Assembly (NCBI RefSeq): GCF_024679095.1
Contig: NC_066520.1
Location: 7,019,351-7,083,350, forward strand
Source of the DNA: Eriocheir sinensis
Lineage: Eukaryota > Arthropoda > Malacostraca > Decapoda > Varunidae
Length of the DNA stretch: 64,000 bases
Direction: 5' to 3'
This document shows positions 9,996-20,601 of this stretch, piece after piece (position 1 is the stretch's first letter; the number at the start of each line of letters is the position of its first letter). The notes beneath the pieces are model-generated. The model was not told the origin of the DNA, made no database searches, and was given only the letters and a program-made list of their open reading frames with translations. A program made the translations under genes and the position numbers.

Positions 9996-11990
9996 TTTTT
10001 TTTTTTTTTTACAACAAAGGAGGCAGCTCAAGGGCACACAAAAAAAGAAAACAATAATAAAAAAAAAGCCCGCTACTCGCTGCTCCTAAAAAAGAAACAA
10101 AAGAGGTGGCCGAAAGCAAGATCATACAGGAGGAGAGGTCTCCTGATACCCTCCTCTTGAAAGAGTTCAAGTCGCAGGCAGGAGGAAATACAGATGAAGG
10201 AAGATTGTTCCAGAGTTTAACAGCGTGAGGGATGAAAGAGCGAAGATGCTGGTTAACTCTTGCATAAGGGGTTTGGACAGTATAGGGATGAGCATGAGTA
10301 GAAAGTCGAGTGCAGCGGGGCCGCGGGAGGGGGGGAGGCATGCAGTTAGCAAGTTCAAAAGAGCAGTCAGCGTGGAAATATCGATAGAAGATAGAAAGAG
10401 AGGCAACGTTGCGGCGGAATTTAAGAGGTAGAAGACTATCAGTATGAGGAGGAGAGCTGATGAGACGAAGAGCCTTAGCCTCCACTCTGTCCAGAAGAGC
10501 TGTATGAGTGGAGCCCCCCCACACAAGAGATGCATACTCCATACGAGGGCGGACAAGGCCCCTGTATATGGACAGCAACTGTGCAGGGGAGAAGAACTGG
10601 CGGAGACGGTACAGAACGCCCAGCCTCGAGGAAGCTGATTTAGTAAGAGATGAAATATGAAGTTTCCAGTTGAGATTTTGAGTTAAGGATAGACCGAGGA
10701 TGTTTAGTGTTGAGGAAGGTGATAGCTGGGTGTTGTCAAAGAATAGGGGATAGTTGTTTGGAAGATTGTGTCGAGTGGATAGGTGGAGAAACTGTGTTTT
10801 TGAGGCGTTGAAGGACACCAGGTTCTTCTTGCCCCAATCGGAAATAATAGTAAGGTCTGAGGCTAAGCGTTCTGCAGCCTCCAGCCTTGAGTCGTTAAGT
10901 TCCTGTAGGGTGGGTCTTCTATTAAAAGAAGTTGCGTAATGCAGAGTGGAATCATCGGCGTAGGAATGGATAGGACAGTTCGTTTTGGATAGAAGATCAT
11001 CAATGAACAACAGAAAAAGAGTGGGAGATAGGACAGAACCCTGTGGGACACTACTGTTAATAGATTTAGGGGAAGAACAGTGACCGTCTACCACGGCAGA
11101 AATAGAACGGTCAGAAAGGAAACTGGAGATAAAGGTACAGAGAGAAGGATAGAAACCATAGGAGGGTAGTTTGGAAAGCAAAGATTTGTGCCAGACCCTA
11201 TCAAAAGCTTTTGATATGTCCAGCGCAATAGCAAAAGTTTCACCGAAACGGCTAAGAGAGGATGACCAAGAGTCAGTTAAGAAGGCTAGGAGATCACCAG
11301 TAGAACGCCCCTTGCGGAACCCATACTGGCAATCAGATAGAAGGTCAGAAGTGGAAAGGTGCTTTTGAATCTTCCGGTTAAGGATTGATTCAAAAGCTTT
11401 AGATAGACAAGAAAGTAAAGCTATAGGACGGTAGTTTGAGGGATTGGAGCGGTCACCCTTCTTAGGCACAGGCTGTATGAAGGCATACTTCCAGCAAGAA
11501 GGAAAGGTAGATGTTGACAGGCAGAGGCGAAAGAGTTTGACCAGGCAGGGTGACAGCACGGAGGCACAGTTTTTAAGGACAATAGGAGGCACTCCATCAG
11601 GTCCATAAGCCTTCTGAGGATTGAGGCCAGAGAGGGCATAGAAAACATCATTTTGAAGAATCTTTATAACAGGCATAAAGGAGTCAGAGGGGGTATGAGT
11701 AGGAGGAATATGCCCAGAATCGTCCAGAGTGGAGTTTTTAGAAAAAGTTTGAGAGAAGAGTTCAGCCTTAGAGATAGATGAGACGGCAGTGTTGCCGTCA
11801 GGACTGAGGAGTGGAGGGAAAGATGAAGAAGTGAAGTTGGAGATGTTTTTGGCTAGATGCCAGAAGTCACGGGAAGAGTTAGAGAAAGCAAGGTTTTGGC
11901 ATTTTCTATTAATGAAAGAATTTTTGGTTAGTCGGAGAATAATTTGGCACGATTTCGGGCAGAAATGTAAAGTTCATAATTAGCTCAGAT
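9996..11990 (-). mobile_element. Non-LTR retrotransposon LINE-A, copy 1
   Basis: A poly(T) run at 9998-10,010 is the poly(A) tail of a minus-strand retrotransposon. The body carries a reverse transcriptase ORF whose frame can be followed upstream of its first methionine to about 11,985. There the element is 5'-truncated, with no endonuclease. A second, nearly identical copy lies at 44,687-46,362, indicating recent activity. The insertion lies inside the hAT element, so it is younger than that hAT. Confidence 0.85.
10009..11676 (-). CDS. LINE-A reverse transcriptase
   Basis: A 555-codon open frame; the displayed start is an internal methionine. RT motifs appear in order: GPDGVPPIVLKN near residue 25, NYRPIALLSCLSKAFE near 80, QYGFRKGRSTGDLLAF near 115, AIALDISKAFDRVWH (first catalytic Asp) near 150, SVPQGSVLSPTLFLLFIDDL near 210 and YADDSTLHYA (catalytic pair) near 240. 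A thumb-like region and a C-terminal domain with AVKLWNNLPSSVF follow. The domain set fits jockey/I-group elements, which reverse-transcribe their RNA at a nicked chromosomal site. The frame is uninterrupted over the RT but lacks the N-terminal endonuclease, so this copy cannot move by itself. One usual residue is altered: SSVPQGS replaces SGVPQGS, which the second copy keeps. Confidence 0.85.
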   Translation of the reverse strand: MPVIKILQNDVFYALSGLNPQKAYGPDGVPPIVLKNCASVLSPCLVKLFRLCLSTSTFPSCWKYAFIQPVPKKGDRSNPSNYRPIALLSCLSKAFESILNRKIQKHLSTSDLLSDCQYGFRKGRSTGDLLAFLTDSWSSSLSRFGETFAIALDISKAFDRVWHKSLLSKLPSYGFYPSLCTFISSFLSDRSISAVVDGHCSSPKSINSSVPQGSVLSPTLFLLFIDDLLSKTNCPIHSYADDSTLHYATSFNRRPTLQELNDSRLEAAERLASDLTIISDWGKKNLVSFNASKTQFLHLSTRHNLPNNYPLFFDNTQLSPSSTLNILGLSLTQNLNWKLHISSLTKSASSRLGVLYRLRQFFSPAQLLSIYRGLVRPRMEYASLVWGGSTHTALLDRVEAKALRLISSPPHTDSLLPLKFRRNVASLSIFYRYFHADCSFELANCMPPPLPRPRCTRLSTHAHPYTVQTPYARVNQHLRSFIPHAVKLWNNLPSSVFPPACDLNSFKRRVSGDLSSCMILLSATSFVSFLGAASSGLFFYYCFLFLCALELPPLL

Positions 11991-12718
11991 TTACTTGATT
12001 TTATGTGTAAGGTGCAGTCAAAGTGATTGGAGGACTATATAATTACGGTACCCTCTCGAGTTTCGCGCTATCTGAGTTTCGCGATCCTCGAGTTTAGCGC
12101 TTAGTCCTAAATTCTTACCATCACAACTTTCGCGCATTACCACCACGAGTTTCGCGCTCCTTTGACATGTACGGGTCGCATCTACCTACCGTCGGCGTCA
12201 TGCGTGCTGCCTTAAAAGGCGGTGTCCAACCATTGGGGCTATGGGCAACTGCGGTTGCCCGTATGCCCAACCGGGAGCGAGTTGTTGGTTGTCCGTATGA
12301 ATGAAAAACGGTTGTGAGTACGAGCGTGGGTACATGGGTACCGAACGGCTGCATGTAAACAAACAGACGACGGCAGTGGCTGAGGAGTGAGGAGCAGTGG
12401 AAGATGGCCCACCAAGAGACTTGTAAAATGGACTGGCAGAGCTGCTTTGCTTACTACTTGATTAACAAGATAAAAAAACACCCCGTGCTGAGGAACCACA
12501 GTCCAAAAAACTTTTTTCTCGAATCTATGAAAATTGTAGATCAACGGTGATGTTTTCTTCTTCTTCTTCGTTTGACCAATAATGCATGGTAGCGACGGTG
12601 AAAAGTAACAGTGAAAAATAGCAAGAGGTCATACAAAACCAAAATCAGGGAAAGAAAAGAACAGAAAAACACCTAAGTTCAGGGTGAAGTGTATAAGTGC
12701 GCACTGTGAAGTAAATAA

Positions 12719-13029
12719 GGGCCGCTTTCACAGTCACTGTTTGTTTTGATCGTTACCAATGGCGGCGATCGACGCTATAGTTTTCCACGTGAAATTGGCC
12801 TATGGGGTAGTGGTGGCTGCAGAGAAAGCGACAGGTGTTGAGAGTGTGTGGTAAGGTGCGGGGCGAGGCTAACCCCCCAGCCGCCACGAGGTGCCATTGT
12901 AAAGGCAATACCTCCGACACCATCACATCACATCACTACCCATTGGCCAGTTTCACGTGGAAATACTAGAGCGGCGATCGCCGCCATTGGTAACGATCAA
13001 TACAAACAAAATGACTGTGAAAGCGGCCC
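12719..13029. mobile_element. Palindromic PIF/Harbinger-like MITE
   Basis: The arms GGGCCGCTTTCACAGTCACT and, read inward, GGGCCGCTTTCACAGTCATT continue for about 55 bp to GGCGGCGATCG. They are flanked by TAA at 12,716-12,718 and 13,030-13,032. A 3-bp TAA duplication and GGGCCGCTTTCACA-type ends fit PIF/Harbinger MITEs. The 311-bp length and lack of an ORF mark it as non-autonomous. Confidence 0.8.
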
Positions 13030-13810
13030 TAAGTGCATGTTGTGAAGTATAAATGTGTGGAGAAGGAGGACCTAAGAAGCGATACAAAGCATTACAGGTC
13101 AAAAGAAGAAGAAGAAGGTCCACTGGCCAGTGTTGTAAGAAATATCTCCCAGATGAAATTAGTCATTCTGCTGTCCACCACGCATGCGCACTGTGGGAAT
13201 ACACAGCATTAACCCATAAGGGTCGGGCTAAAGGACTATTGTCGCGCGGGCGGTGTTGATAGATTTGGGAAAATAGGTGTCTTTCATCAATGCCCCGTGT
13301 GGCAATTTCAAACGAAAACATAATAATTTATACTGTTTTTTCATCGCCAATCCTTCCTCTCCACAATGAAATAAATTTGAAGTGTCTAGGTTGCAGCACG
13401 GCAGAGATATGATGTTGGGAAGAGGTGGTATTTTTGGCCAAGCCGAGCACGTCAGATGGCGGGAACTCCCGCCACCCAACGCTCTCCGCCCAAGCGGAAA
13501 TTCCTGTCACCCGACCCACACGGGTTAAAAGTGTTAATTTGCCTGGTTTTGTTCTTTTTTGTCCGCTTGTGGTCTTTGTGAGCGGGGAGGGAAATATGGA
13601 AGCAGTGAGCAAGTTGAAACTCTCTGCGAGCTATTTTGCAATTGCGGCGGCAGTTTACATTCCATAGGCATTGAAAAGTCAATCACGATGTTAGTGATTT
13701 GATGATATATAACAGAAAGAGTTAGCAGATTATACCATAACACACAGAAAACTACCAGAAGCTATAGGTTTGTCCAACTGTACCACGGGTGACCGCAAGC
13801 AACCACCCTT

Positions 13811-14592
13811 AAGGCGGCTTTACACCTGGCAATTCCTGGGCGGCAATACAGCCGCGACGATCTAGCGGCTAGACCGGCTGGGTGCTCTCGGGAGCAAGTA
13901 CGTTCACACGTGGGAGGAGCCGCCGGGAGCATCAAGACGTAAACTGCTATTAATGGAAGGGCATGAATTCATCCCAGACGCCCCAAAAGGCTACTATCAT
14001 ATCCTAAAACCACAATGAGTTTGGTCCATTGGCCTAATATTGTAGAAATACTTTAAGTAAACGAGTTTTATCATAAGTAGCATTGATTGATTGATTGACT
14101 GATTGTTTATTGTTGCATTTAACAACGAAGGAGAAGGGAGGAACATGCCATCACAACCCCCAGGCATTATATAGAGTGATTATATAATACACGAAAATAA
14201 TCGTTCCTTACCTCCTTGGATATCTCGCAAAGAGATAAACATTTCCCGCAATGTTGCTGCCACTCTCTCAAAAGTTGTTTTGCGCAGACTCTGCTTCTTG
14301 TAGAGCTTATCTTGTGGGTCCCACAAGTGTTGATGCTGCCTCACTTCCTCTAGCAATGCCACCTCGGCCTCCTGGCTTCAAATCTTGTTATCTGCATCTG
14401 TCATTTCTTGTTTTATTGGCACCGACATGTTGTTTACCCAGCCGCCAGTTGGCAATACAAGACGGACACGCTCAGCTGCAGAGAACTTGCCGCGAGAGGG
14501 GCTCCCAGACCCAGACCCAGACCAAAAATGCTGCCGGCAGCATGTTGCGGCTGTATTACCGACCAGGAATTGCCAGGTGTAAAGCTGCCTTT
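13811..14592. mobile_element. MITE with AAGGCGGCTTTACACC ends
   Basis: The left arm AAGGCGGCTTTACACCTGGC and the right arm, read inward, AAGGCAGCTTTACACCTGGC continue for about 45 bp (CAATTCCTGG, then AATACAGCCGC). The two arms are about 90% alike. No unambiguous target duplication is seen. The 780-bp interior has no recognisable domain. The superfamily is undetermined. Confidence 0.6.
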
Positions 14593-15299
14593 ACACTAGC
14601 AGACAACACCATGTGGATCACAAGCATGTATTCAGAACTGCCAGCCAATTGTAAGGCAGCCGCCTTCAACTGCGGCTTCAGAATGACCTGTTCTCACTTC
14701 CCATTTTCTGCCTATTACCAAGGTACATATTTTGATATAACAAGAGAGTAAAGTCGAAAAAAAATTGTGATAACAAGGGAGTCAAGTTGAAAAAAAAAGT
14801 ATTTTTTTTCCACGGGCCGGAACCAATAAGCGCTTTTTCATGTATTTCAATACCTCGAGTTTAGCGCTATACCTTCGGAATGAAGCAAGCGCGAAACTCG
14901 AGAGGGTACTGTATACTGTAGAGGCACCAAGTGAACTTGCCTGGTGACAGTGGTGAGTATGTAATGTGCTTCTGTATTATGACTGGGAGAGTGGCAGGCG
15001 ACGCGAGATGCATATGGGACCTGTAAGGTCGACCTTTGCCGCTGTATTACCACCTTTAATGACCATTTTGTGCTTGACAGTGGACAGTGTAGAGTGGCTG
15101 AGTAACTATTGTATGTTCAGCACTTGAACAATGGAGCTGCTGAGTTGAATAAGAGCAGGTGATCTATTTTGAGAAACATTCATTGACGACGTAGGCTCAC
15201 ATGGCCATAGCTTGTTCATGTTATCTGTATAATATTTTCTGACCACAAATTCCAAATTTCTGAAAATTATGATTGACAGACTTCATTTTCTGTTTATGT

Positions 15300-16275
15300 A
15301 GTACTTTTTTACTATAGCGTGTGTCATTTCTTGAATTCATGCAGGCTTGGGATTTGATGCCTTTCCATTCTTTACATATTTCTTTCCTCCTTGGTCACAA
15401 AATGCCAGAAAACGCTTCACATACGTACTCTATCTGGTGTAAGAAAGTCACCACTGACTCGGCTGATGCCCCGGATAGTTCAGTAAATCAGGTAGGTAAA
15501 TAATGAAATAATGATTAAGAATAATTACTGCAAAACACATTAGGTGAAGAATCAGCAGCCAAGCCTAATCTAAAGCAATAAGTGACCCAGGTTTTCGCAT
15601 GAGTTTGGAAGTGCTCACCTCAGTTCTAAGCATCACTAAACCCTTGCCAGAATAGCTGCAGGGGTCACAACAAGAACTGATGGGTGCTCTTGGAAGTGTA
15701 GCTACACGAAACTGCATATACAGATGCATTTCAGTCCTATCGTGATGGAAATAAGCTCAACAAACTTTTTGCCCAAGCTGAGGAAAGGTACGGAAATATC
15801 ATACAGAAGCCTTGAACAATCAGTGGTCATCAGAAACATAATTAAGGCTAACCCTTCAACAGCAACTCCATAGGAGTACTATCGAGGAGTTATTTTTCTC
15901 CCATTTTTGGATACCGCTATAGCACACCTCAGGGAAAGGTTTGCATCTAAACACATTAGGAGTTTTTTGTTGGGAAATCTTGTTCCCTCTCTTTCAGTTG
16001 ATACTGATTTTAGTGAACTGAAGAAGGCAGTTGAATTGAAGCGTCATGAATCTCATGAGAGGTCAAAGCAAGCTGTTGAGACATTGGCATGTGCCAAAAA
16101 ATTGGGCACATATTAAAAAATTTCAACCTTATTGCAATTTTTTCAACCCTACCTGTTAGCACTTCCACCAATGAACAATCCTTTAGTGCCCTTAAATTGC
16201 TTAAAACATACCTTAGGAATGCAATGAGTGAAAGTCATTTAAATGGACTGGCCTTACTTTGTCTATTGTGACACA
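15300..16275 (+). pseudogene. hAT transposase relic (THAP9/P58IPK-repressor-like)
   Basis: Broken frames give, in order: a segment near 15,730-15,810 (FQSYRDGNKLNKLFAQAEER), a linker near 15,880-15,960 (EYYRGVIFLPFLDTAIAHLR), and a C-terminal hAT dimerisation domain at 16,150-16,270 (PVSTSTNEQSFSALKLLKTY, then SESHLNGLALL). The S-x-N-E-x-x-F-S-x-L-x-x-L-K motif is the hallmark of the hATC domain that holds hAT transposase oligomers together. Several stops and frameshifts separate the pieces, and the catalytic core is not recognisable. It lies within the CAGTGGYGTA hAT element and is its probable former transposase. Confidence 0.75.
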
Positions 16276-16854
16276 AATTTTGATCATGAAGTCCTTGATG
16301 AGTTTGCAATTAAGAACAGACCCATAAATTTGAGGTAAGCCAGTTTCAATGTATTGTTGTTAACAGTAACTAATCTAATTCATCTAGTTAATTTTTATTT
16401 TATATTGATAAAATACCTGACCCAGTTTCCATGTATCTTGTAAAAATATGTATTACAGCAGCAGCCTGTATAAACAAAGATTATACATGTTATATGAATA
16501 AAAAAAAAAATTCCTTGCCAGTATATTACTTTTTTATCAGAACATGTAGTTCTAAAGTAAGCAGTGTTGTTTCGAGGGTAAATTTTTGCAATCCAAATTA
16601 CAGAAATGAACAAGATTTTAAAATTAATGTTCGCTCAAGTAACATAAAATTGGTACTTTTAAGATTATTTAAATCTCCCATATCTATGTTGTACTTATAT
16701 GCTACCAACAAACTTCTAAAATGTACAATGTATGTATAAGTATGTATCAATGCATGTATGTATAAAAAATAATAAATTTACCCTAGCGATCTAACACAAA
16801 TCCTCAAGCTGTATGGGATCCCTGCGCTTGCAATAATACTGGACGCAGAAAAAT

Positions 16855-16995
16855 TATAATATACATATACATATATACACATATATACATATACACATAT
16901 ATACATTATATATGTTTATATGTTACATATATACATATATGCATTATATACATTATATATGTTACATATACACATATATACACATATATATATTG
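16855..16995. repeat. (ATATAC)-type AT-rich tract
   Basis: Imperfect ATATACATATATACAC units over about 140 bp just inside the right end of the hAT element. Confidence 0.85.
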
Positions 16996-17038
16996 GCCCC
17001 TCCATTTTCAATTTTCTGGGTACGCCACTGCACAGGAG

Positions 17039-18400
17039 CAGGGTGAGGTGCCAGAGAATTGGAGAAAGGCAATTGTTGTGCCACTGTACAAAAGGAAAGG
17101 GAGCAGAGGTGACTGTAATAGTTACAGGGGAATAAGTCTACTCAGTGTGGCAGGAAAAGTTTATGGAAGGATTTTAAATGAGAGGATGAAGAAAATAACA
17201 GAAAAAGTGTAGGTGATGAGCAAGGAGATTTTAGGAAAGGGAGGGATTGTGTAAACAAATATTTGCACTTAAAATGTTAGTTGAAAAATACCTAGAGAAG
17301 GATAGAAAGCTGTGTGCTGCATTCATGGACCAGGAAAAGGCATATGACAGGGGTGACAGGAAGGGGTTGTGGAATGTTCTAAGGATATATGGTGTGGGAG
17401 GGTGTTTGCTGGAGGGAATCTAATCCTTTTATAAGGCTGTGAGTGCCTCTGTACACGTGAAGGGTGAGTTGAGTGAGAATTTTGGTGTTGGTGTGGTGTG
17501 AGACAGGGGTGTGTGATGTCACAATGGCTTTTTAATGTGACCATGAATGGTTGTATGAGAGAAATGAAAGCCAGAGTGGGGGAGCTTGGTCCAAGGCTGA
17601 AAGTGAGAGGTATGGAGGAGTCACTGGTTGCGGGACTGTTTGCAGATGATAGTGTTGTTGGCAGAGAATGAGGGGATGCTGCAGAGGATAGTGGATGAGT
17701 TTGACAGGGTGTGTAAGAGGAGAAAGCTGAGAGTGAATGCTGGAAAGAATAAGGTTATGGTATTTGAGAGGGCAAGAGAACAGGATTTTGCAAAGCTGTA
17801 CAGAGTTAGAGAAGAGGGTACAATGAAATGTAGGATAAGGTTAGGGGAGGAGAGAATAGAGGAGGTGACTGAGTTTAAATATTTAGGGACTGTTTCATGT
17901 AAGCATGGCAGTATGGAAGGTGAGGTGAGGGAAAGAGCAGTGAAGGGCAGACAGGTGGGGGGTGCAGTGGAGAGTTATGAAAGGAAGAAGTGTGAGCATG
18001 GAGGTAAAGAGGGGAATAAGGAAAAGTATTATCCTGCCAACTCTGTCATATGCATCAGAGATGTGGACATGGAATGCACCACAGCAATCAAGAATGCATG
18101 CAGTGGAAATGAGTTATATAAGAGATGCATGTGGTGTGTCAGGATAGGATGGAGAAAGTAATGAAAGCATGTATGTGCAGTTTGGTATGGGTGTGACAGC
18201 GAAAGGAGTGGAGTGTGGAGCGGTGGAGTGGGTGAAGCGTGGTGCATTGAGATGGTTTGGACACTTGATGAGAATAGGGGAGAATGAATTCGTGAAGAGT
18301 GTATGAGGGAAGGATTGAGGAAGGGGGTGTCAGGGGAAGACCACCTGTGAAGTGGATCAATAGGGAAGTTCCCGCAAGGGAGCAGGGTGCTGGATATATA
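17039..18400 (+). pseudogene. Non-LTR retrotransposon (family 1), 3' part
   Basis: This resumes the LINE cut at 9540. The first codons read EQGEVPENWRKAIVVPLYK, directly continuing the RT fingers. Next come the NSYRGISLLS block near 17,120, the FADD catalytic region near 17,640 (GLFADDS, then a frameshift), and the thumb with CKRRKLRVNAGKNKVMVF (residues about 25-42 of the frame at 17,628-18,161). EVTEFKYLGTV and the distal region with SYASEMWTWN follow. Several stops and indels are present. The RT would prime on nicked DNA in an active relative. The end is diffuse near 18,400; no tail is identifiable. Confidence 0.8.
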
Positions 18401-19400
18401 GATTGCTATATAGATTGACGATTAGAAGAAAATATATATGGCAACAGTGGAACAGTTGGTTAGTAGATTACGAGATATCGATGAATTAATATTACCAATC
18501 TTGACCCATTTGTCATAGTCAGATCATAGTTATTACATATGGAAGTAAAAACATCAAAAATAGGAAGCAGTAAAGAAGGAAATGTTTGCCTTTAAAATTA
18601 GGGAAATAAGGAGAGAGCGCACCTCCACCATCATCGACAACGGCACAGTGCAAAGCATATCACATGTATGACGTATCTATCGTAATAAAGCAAACTCAAC
18701 AAACCTGACAAAACTAAATCTATCCTACAACCTAGCATGGCCTAACCTGGCTATCTCTAACCTAACCTGGCCTGACATGATCCCTCCCACCACTGTCAAA
18801 ACATGTGCTACACTATGCTCAAAAGCTTTCTACACCAGTATTTTGAAGGTCAAGATTTACTTCCAGCATCCTTCCGTCTCGCTTCCTATTAGCCAAGTGT
18901 TCTGCATAAAACAAGTCCCAACCTTTTGGAGTTTCCCCAGTGTTCCGGCAGCTAACAGTTACTGCACTGCATCCAGAGAACAAAACACACGACGTACCGT
19001 CATTATCAACCTCATGCCGGACGCCTACATTTATTTCCCTAACAGCCAAGACATTTTCTTGTTATTATTGGAATGACTTTGGAGAGATATTACCAAATTC
19101 CAGTTCAACTTCAGGACAGTAAAGTTCGGAGAGATTAATGGAGTACATCAGTAAGGTCCAGCTAAGATGCTTTCTTACCCAACAGGTGCACACCTCCACA
19201 GTGACCCTCTCTAGGCGCCCCGCCCCTGCTGGCACTCGCGCCGCCCGCCGTGACCGCCGCGCCGCCGCCAGCAGACGCTCCCCTGCTGGGCACCGCTCAA
19301 AACAATCAACTCAACATCTATTGTACTTACCTTCATTTATAGTGTTCACAAATACAACAAAACACTCGCAATAACTACAATAAAAAAACATAGGTAAAGA
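18401..19400. other. No gene; old dispersed repeat at 18,610-19,010
   Basis: No credible ORF. About 400 bp at 18,610-19,010 shares an ordered series of short blocks with 24,150-24,440: GCRAAGCRTATCACA, AAACTAAATCT, CCTAACCTGRCC and TTACTGYACTGYATYCAGAGA. The two look like diverged copies of one unnamed repeat. A GC-rich segment at 19,195-19,300 encodes only arginine/alanine-rich chance frames. Confidence 0.5.
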
Positions 19401-19407
19401 TTTGTAT

Positions 19408-19963
19408 TAGGTCCGTGCCAGTATCTCATGATCTACTTTATGAAACATCAGTATCTCTTCATATATCTTTTCTACAAACCTTCAACAGTCATGGAAACGC
19501 TTTGAAAATCCAATTCAAGGACTTTTTTTTTACTCTTGAAAATAGTGGATAATGTTTACGAAAGCGCGTCACCTCCTCTAGCGACGCTGCAGCCGCCGCA
19601 GCCGCAAAATAGCTCGCAGAGGGCTTAGGGTCGGGGAGCATATTTAAACTACTCCAACCGAACTTTACGACCTACTAACGGGGGGGCTGCGCCCCCCTCG
19701 ACCCCCCACTCATGTATATGTGACTTATTTCAGCGAGGATCGAGGTATTTCTCGCAACACCGGCTGCAGAGTCGCCGAGGCCAGCAGAGGAGCCGACGCG
19801 CTTTCGTAAACATTATCCCCTATTTCAAGAGTAAAAAAAAAGTCCTTGAATTGGATTTTCAAAGCGTTTCCATGACTGTTGAAGGTTTGTAGAAAAGATA
19901 TATGAACAGATACTGATGTTTCATAAGGTAGGTAATGAGATACTGGCACGGACCTAAAACGAA
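19408..19963. repeat. Large inverted repeat with about 190-bp arms
   Basis: The left arm (about 19,408-19,600) begins GGTCCGTGCCAGTATCTCAT and runs to GAAAGCGCGTC. The right arm (about 19,765-19,957) is its reverse complement with roughly 94% identity by eye. The 160-bp loop contains GGGGGGCTGCGCCCCCCTCG, itself a small palindrome. There is no ORF. It may be a foldback transposon or a local inversion duplication; no target duplication was found. Confidence 0.85.
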
Positions 19964-20040
19964 TCTTAACCAAAACATACAACAGCAATAACAAAACTAA
20001 TCATGAAGATATTTTTCACCACACCTGCTATTCAATGAGG

Positions 20041-20100
<60 letters not shown>

Positions 20101-20125
20101 TATAGATATATATATATATATATAT
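20041..20125. repeat. (TA)n microsatellite
   Basis: About 40 TA units with two GA interruptions near 20,100. It directly abuts the Gypsy LTR, which may have inserted into or next to it. Confidence 0.95.
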
Positions 20126-20532
20126 TGTTATGCCGAACGTGTTACTTCTGTTCCGTGTCGCTGTCAGGAGACTCCGTGGGAGGGAGATATGTAAACACTT
20201 TGCACAGCTTCTGTTTAATATTCTTCCTTAGTAGTACACAATTCACTCTGAGTCTTCACTAACCACTAGCTTACTATGACTGGGACTGGGCCTCTCTCGC
20301 CCTCTTCTCCTATATATATCCAGAACAGTACCTACAGTCTAGAATGTTACAGTATATTTTAGATCATACAAGAACATGTAGCAAAAATATATGCGAGTTG
20401 GCAACACTTCCCGACTGGCGCCTGGCCGCGCCCCGCGGGGCGCGGACGAGGCTTTGCTCCCCGCCCCCCTGCTCGTTCTTCCCGGAGCCTTCTAGAGGCC
20501 CAGAGACGCCGAGGGAAGCTTCCAGCACAACA
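20126..20532 (-). mobile_element. 3' LTR of Gypsy element 1
   Basis: On the minus strand it starts TGTTGTGCTGGAAGC and ends GGCATAACA, giving the TGTT...AACA ends expected of an LTR. It is immediately preceded by a purine tract on that strand. A TATATATA stretch near 20,311-20,319 could be the promoter TATA box. The length is 407 bp. The matching 5' LTR is not in the window. Confidence 0.75.
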
Positions 20533-20550
20533 CTATCCCCCCCTCTTAAC
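20533..20550 (-). promoter_or_regulatory. Polypurine tract of Gypsy element 1
   Basis: On the minus strand GTTAAGAGGGGGGGATAG lies directly upstream of the LTR TG. This is the standard place for the RNase H-resistant primer of plus-strand synthesis in LTR retrotransposons. Confidence 0.75.
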
Positions 20551-20601
20551 TGTGATCGTCCCGATCACACACTTAACTATATACAAACATAAAAGAATTA
20601 A

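Larger units (their letters stand above)
12046..14911. mobile_element. pogo/Tigger-like non-autonomous transposon, copy 2
   Basis: The ends are CGGTACCCTCTCGAGTTTCG on the left and, read inward, CAGTACCCTCTCGAGTTTCG on the right, with TA outside each (12,044-12,045; 14,912-14,913). The right 90 bp matches the inverted left end of copy 1 at 2859, and the left 130 bp matches its inverted right end, so the copies lie in opposite orientations. Sequence near 14,690-14,760 also matches 3860-3950 of copy 1 in reverse. No transposase frame is present. Two further MITEs are nested inside (12,719-13,029 and 13,811-14,592). Confidence 0.8.
9541..17030 (+). mobile_element. hAT element inserted into the LINE
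   Basis: The left end is CAGTGGTGTACCGAAGGGGG and the right end, read inward, CAGTGGCGTACCCAGAAAAT, typical of hAT families beginning CAGTGGCGTA. The flanking octamers CATGGGAA (9533-9540) and CACAGGAG (17,031-17,038) are a diverged 8-bp duplication. Removing the element plus one octamer restores the LINE reading frame, which independently proves the borders. A hAT transposase relic lies at 15.3-16.3 kb in the same orientation as the flanking LINE. Later insertions enlarged it: LINE-A at 9,996-11,990 and Tigger-like copy 2 at 12,046-14,911. Confidence 0.85.

Noticed and set aside
14547..14750. Part of a 166-codon frame at 14,251-14,751 as a host exon
   Set aside because: It crosses a MITE border at 14,592 and the foldback arm of the Tigger-like element, so the frame is accidental.
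19138..19374. Arg/Ala-rich 78-codon frame
   Set aside because: Compositional artefact of a short GC-rich stretch; no domain or splice context.
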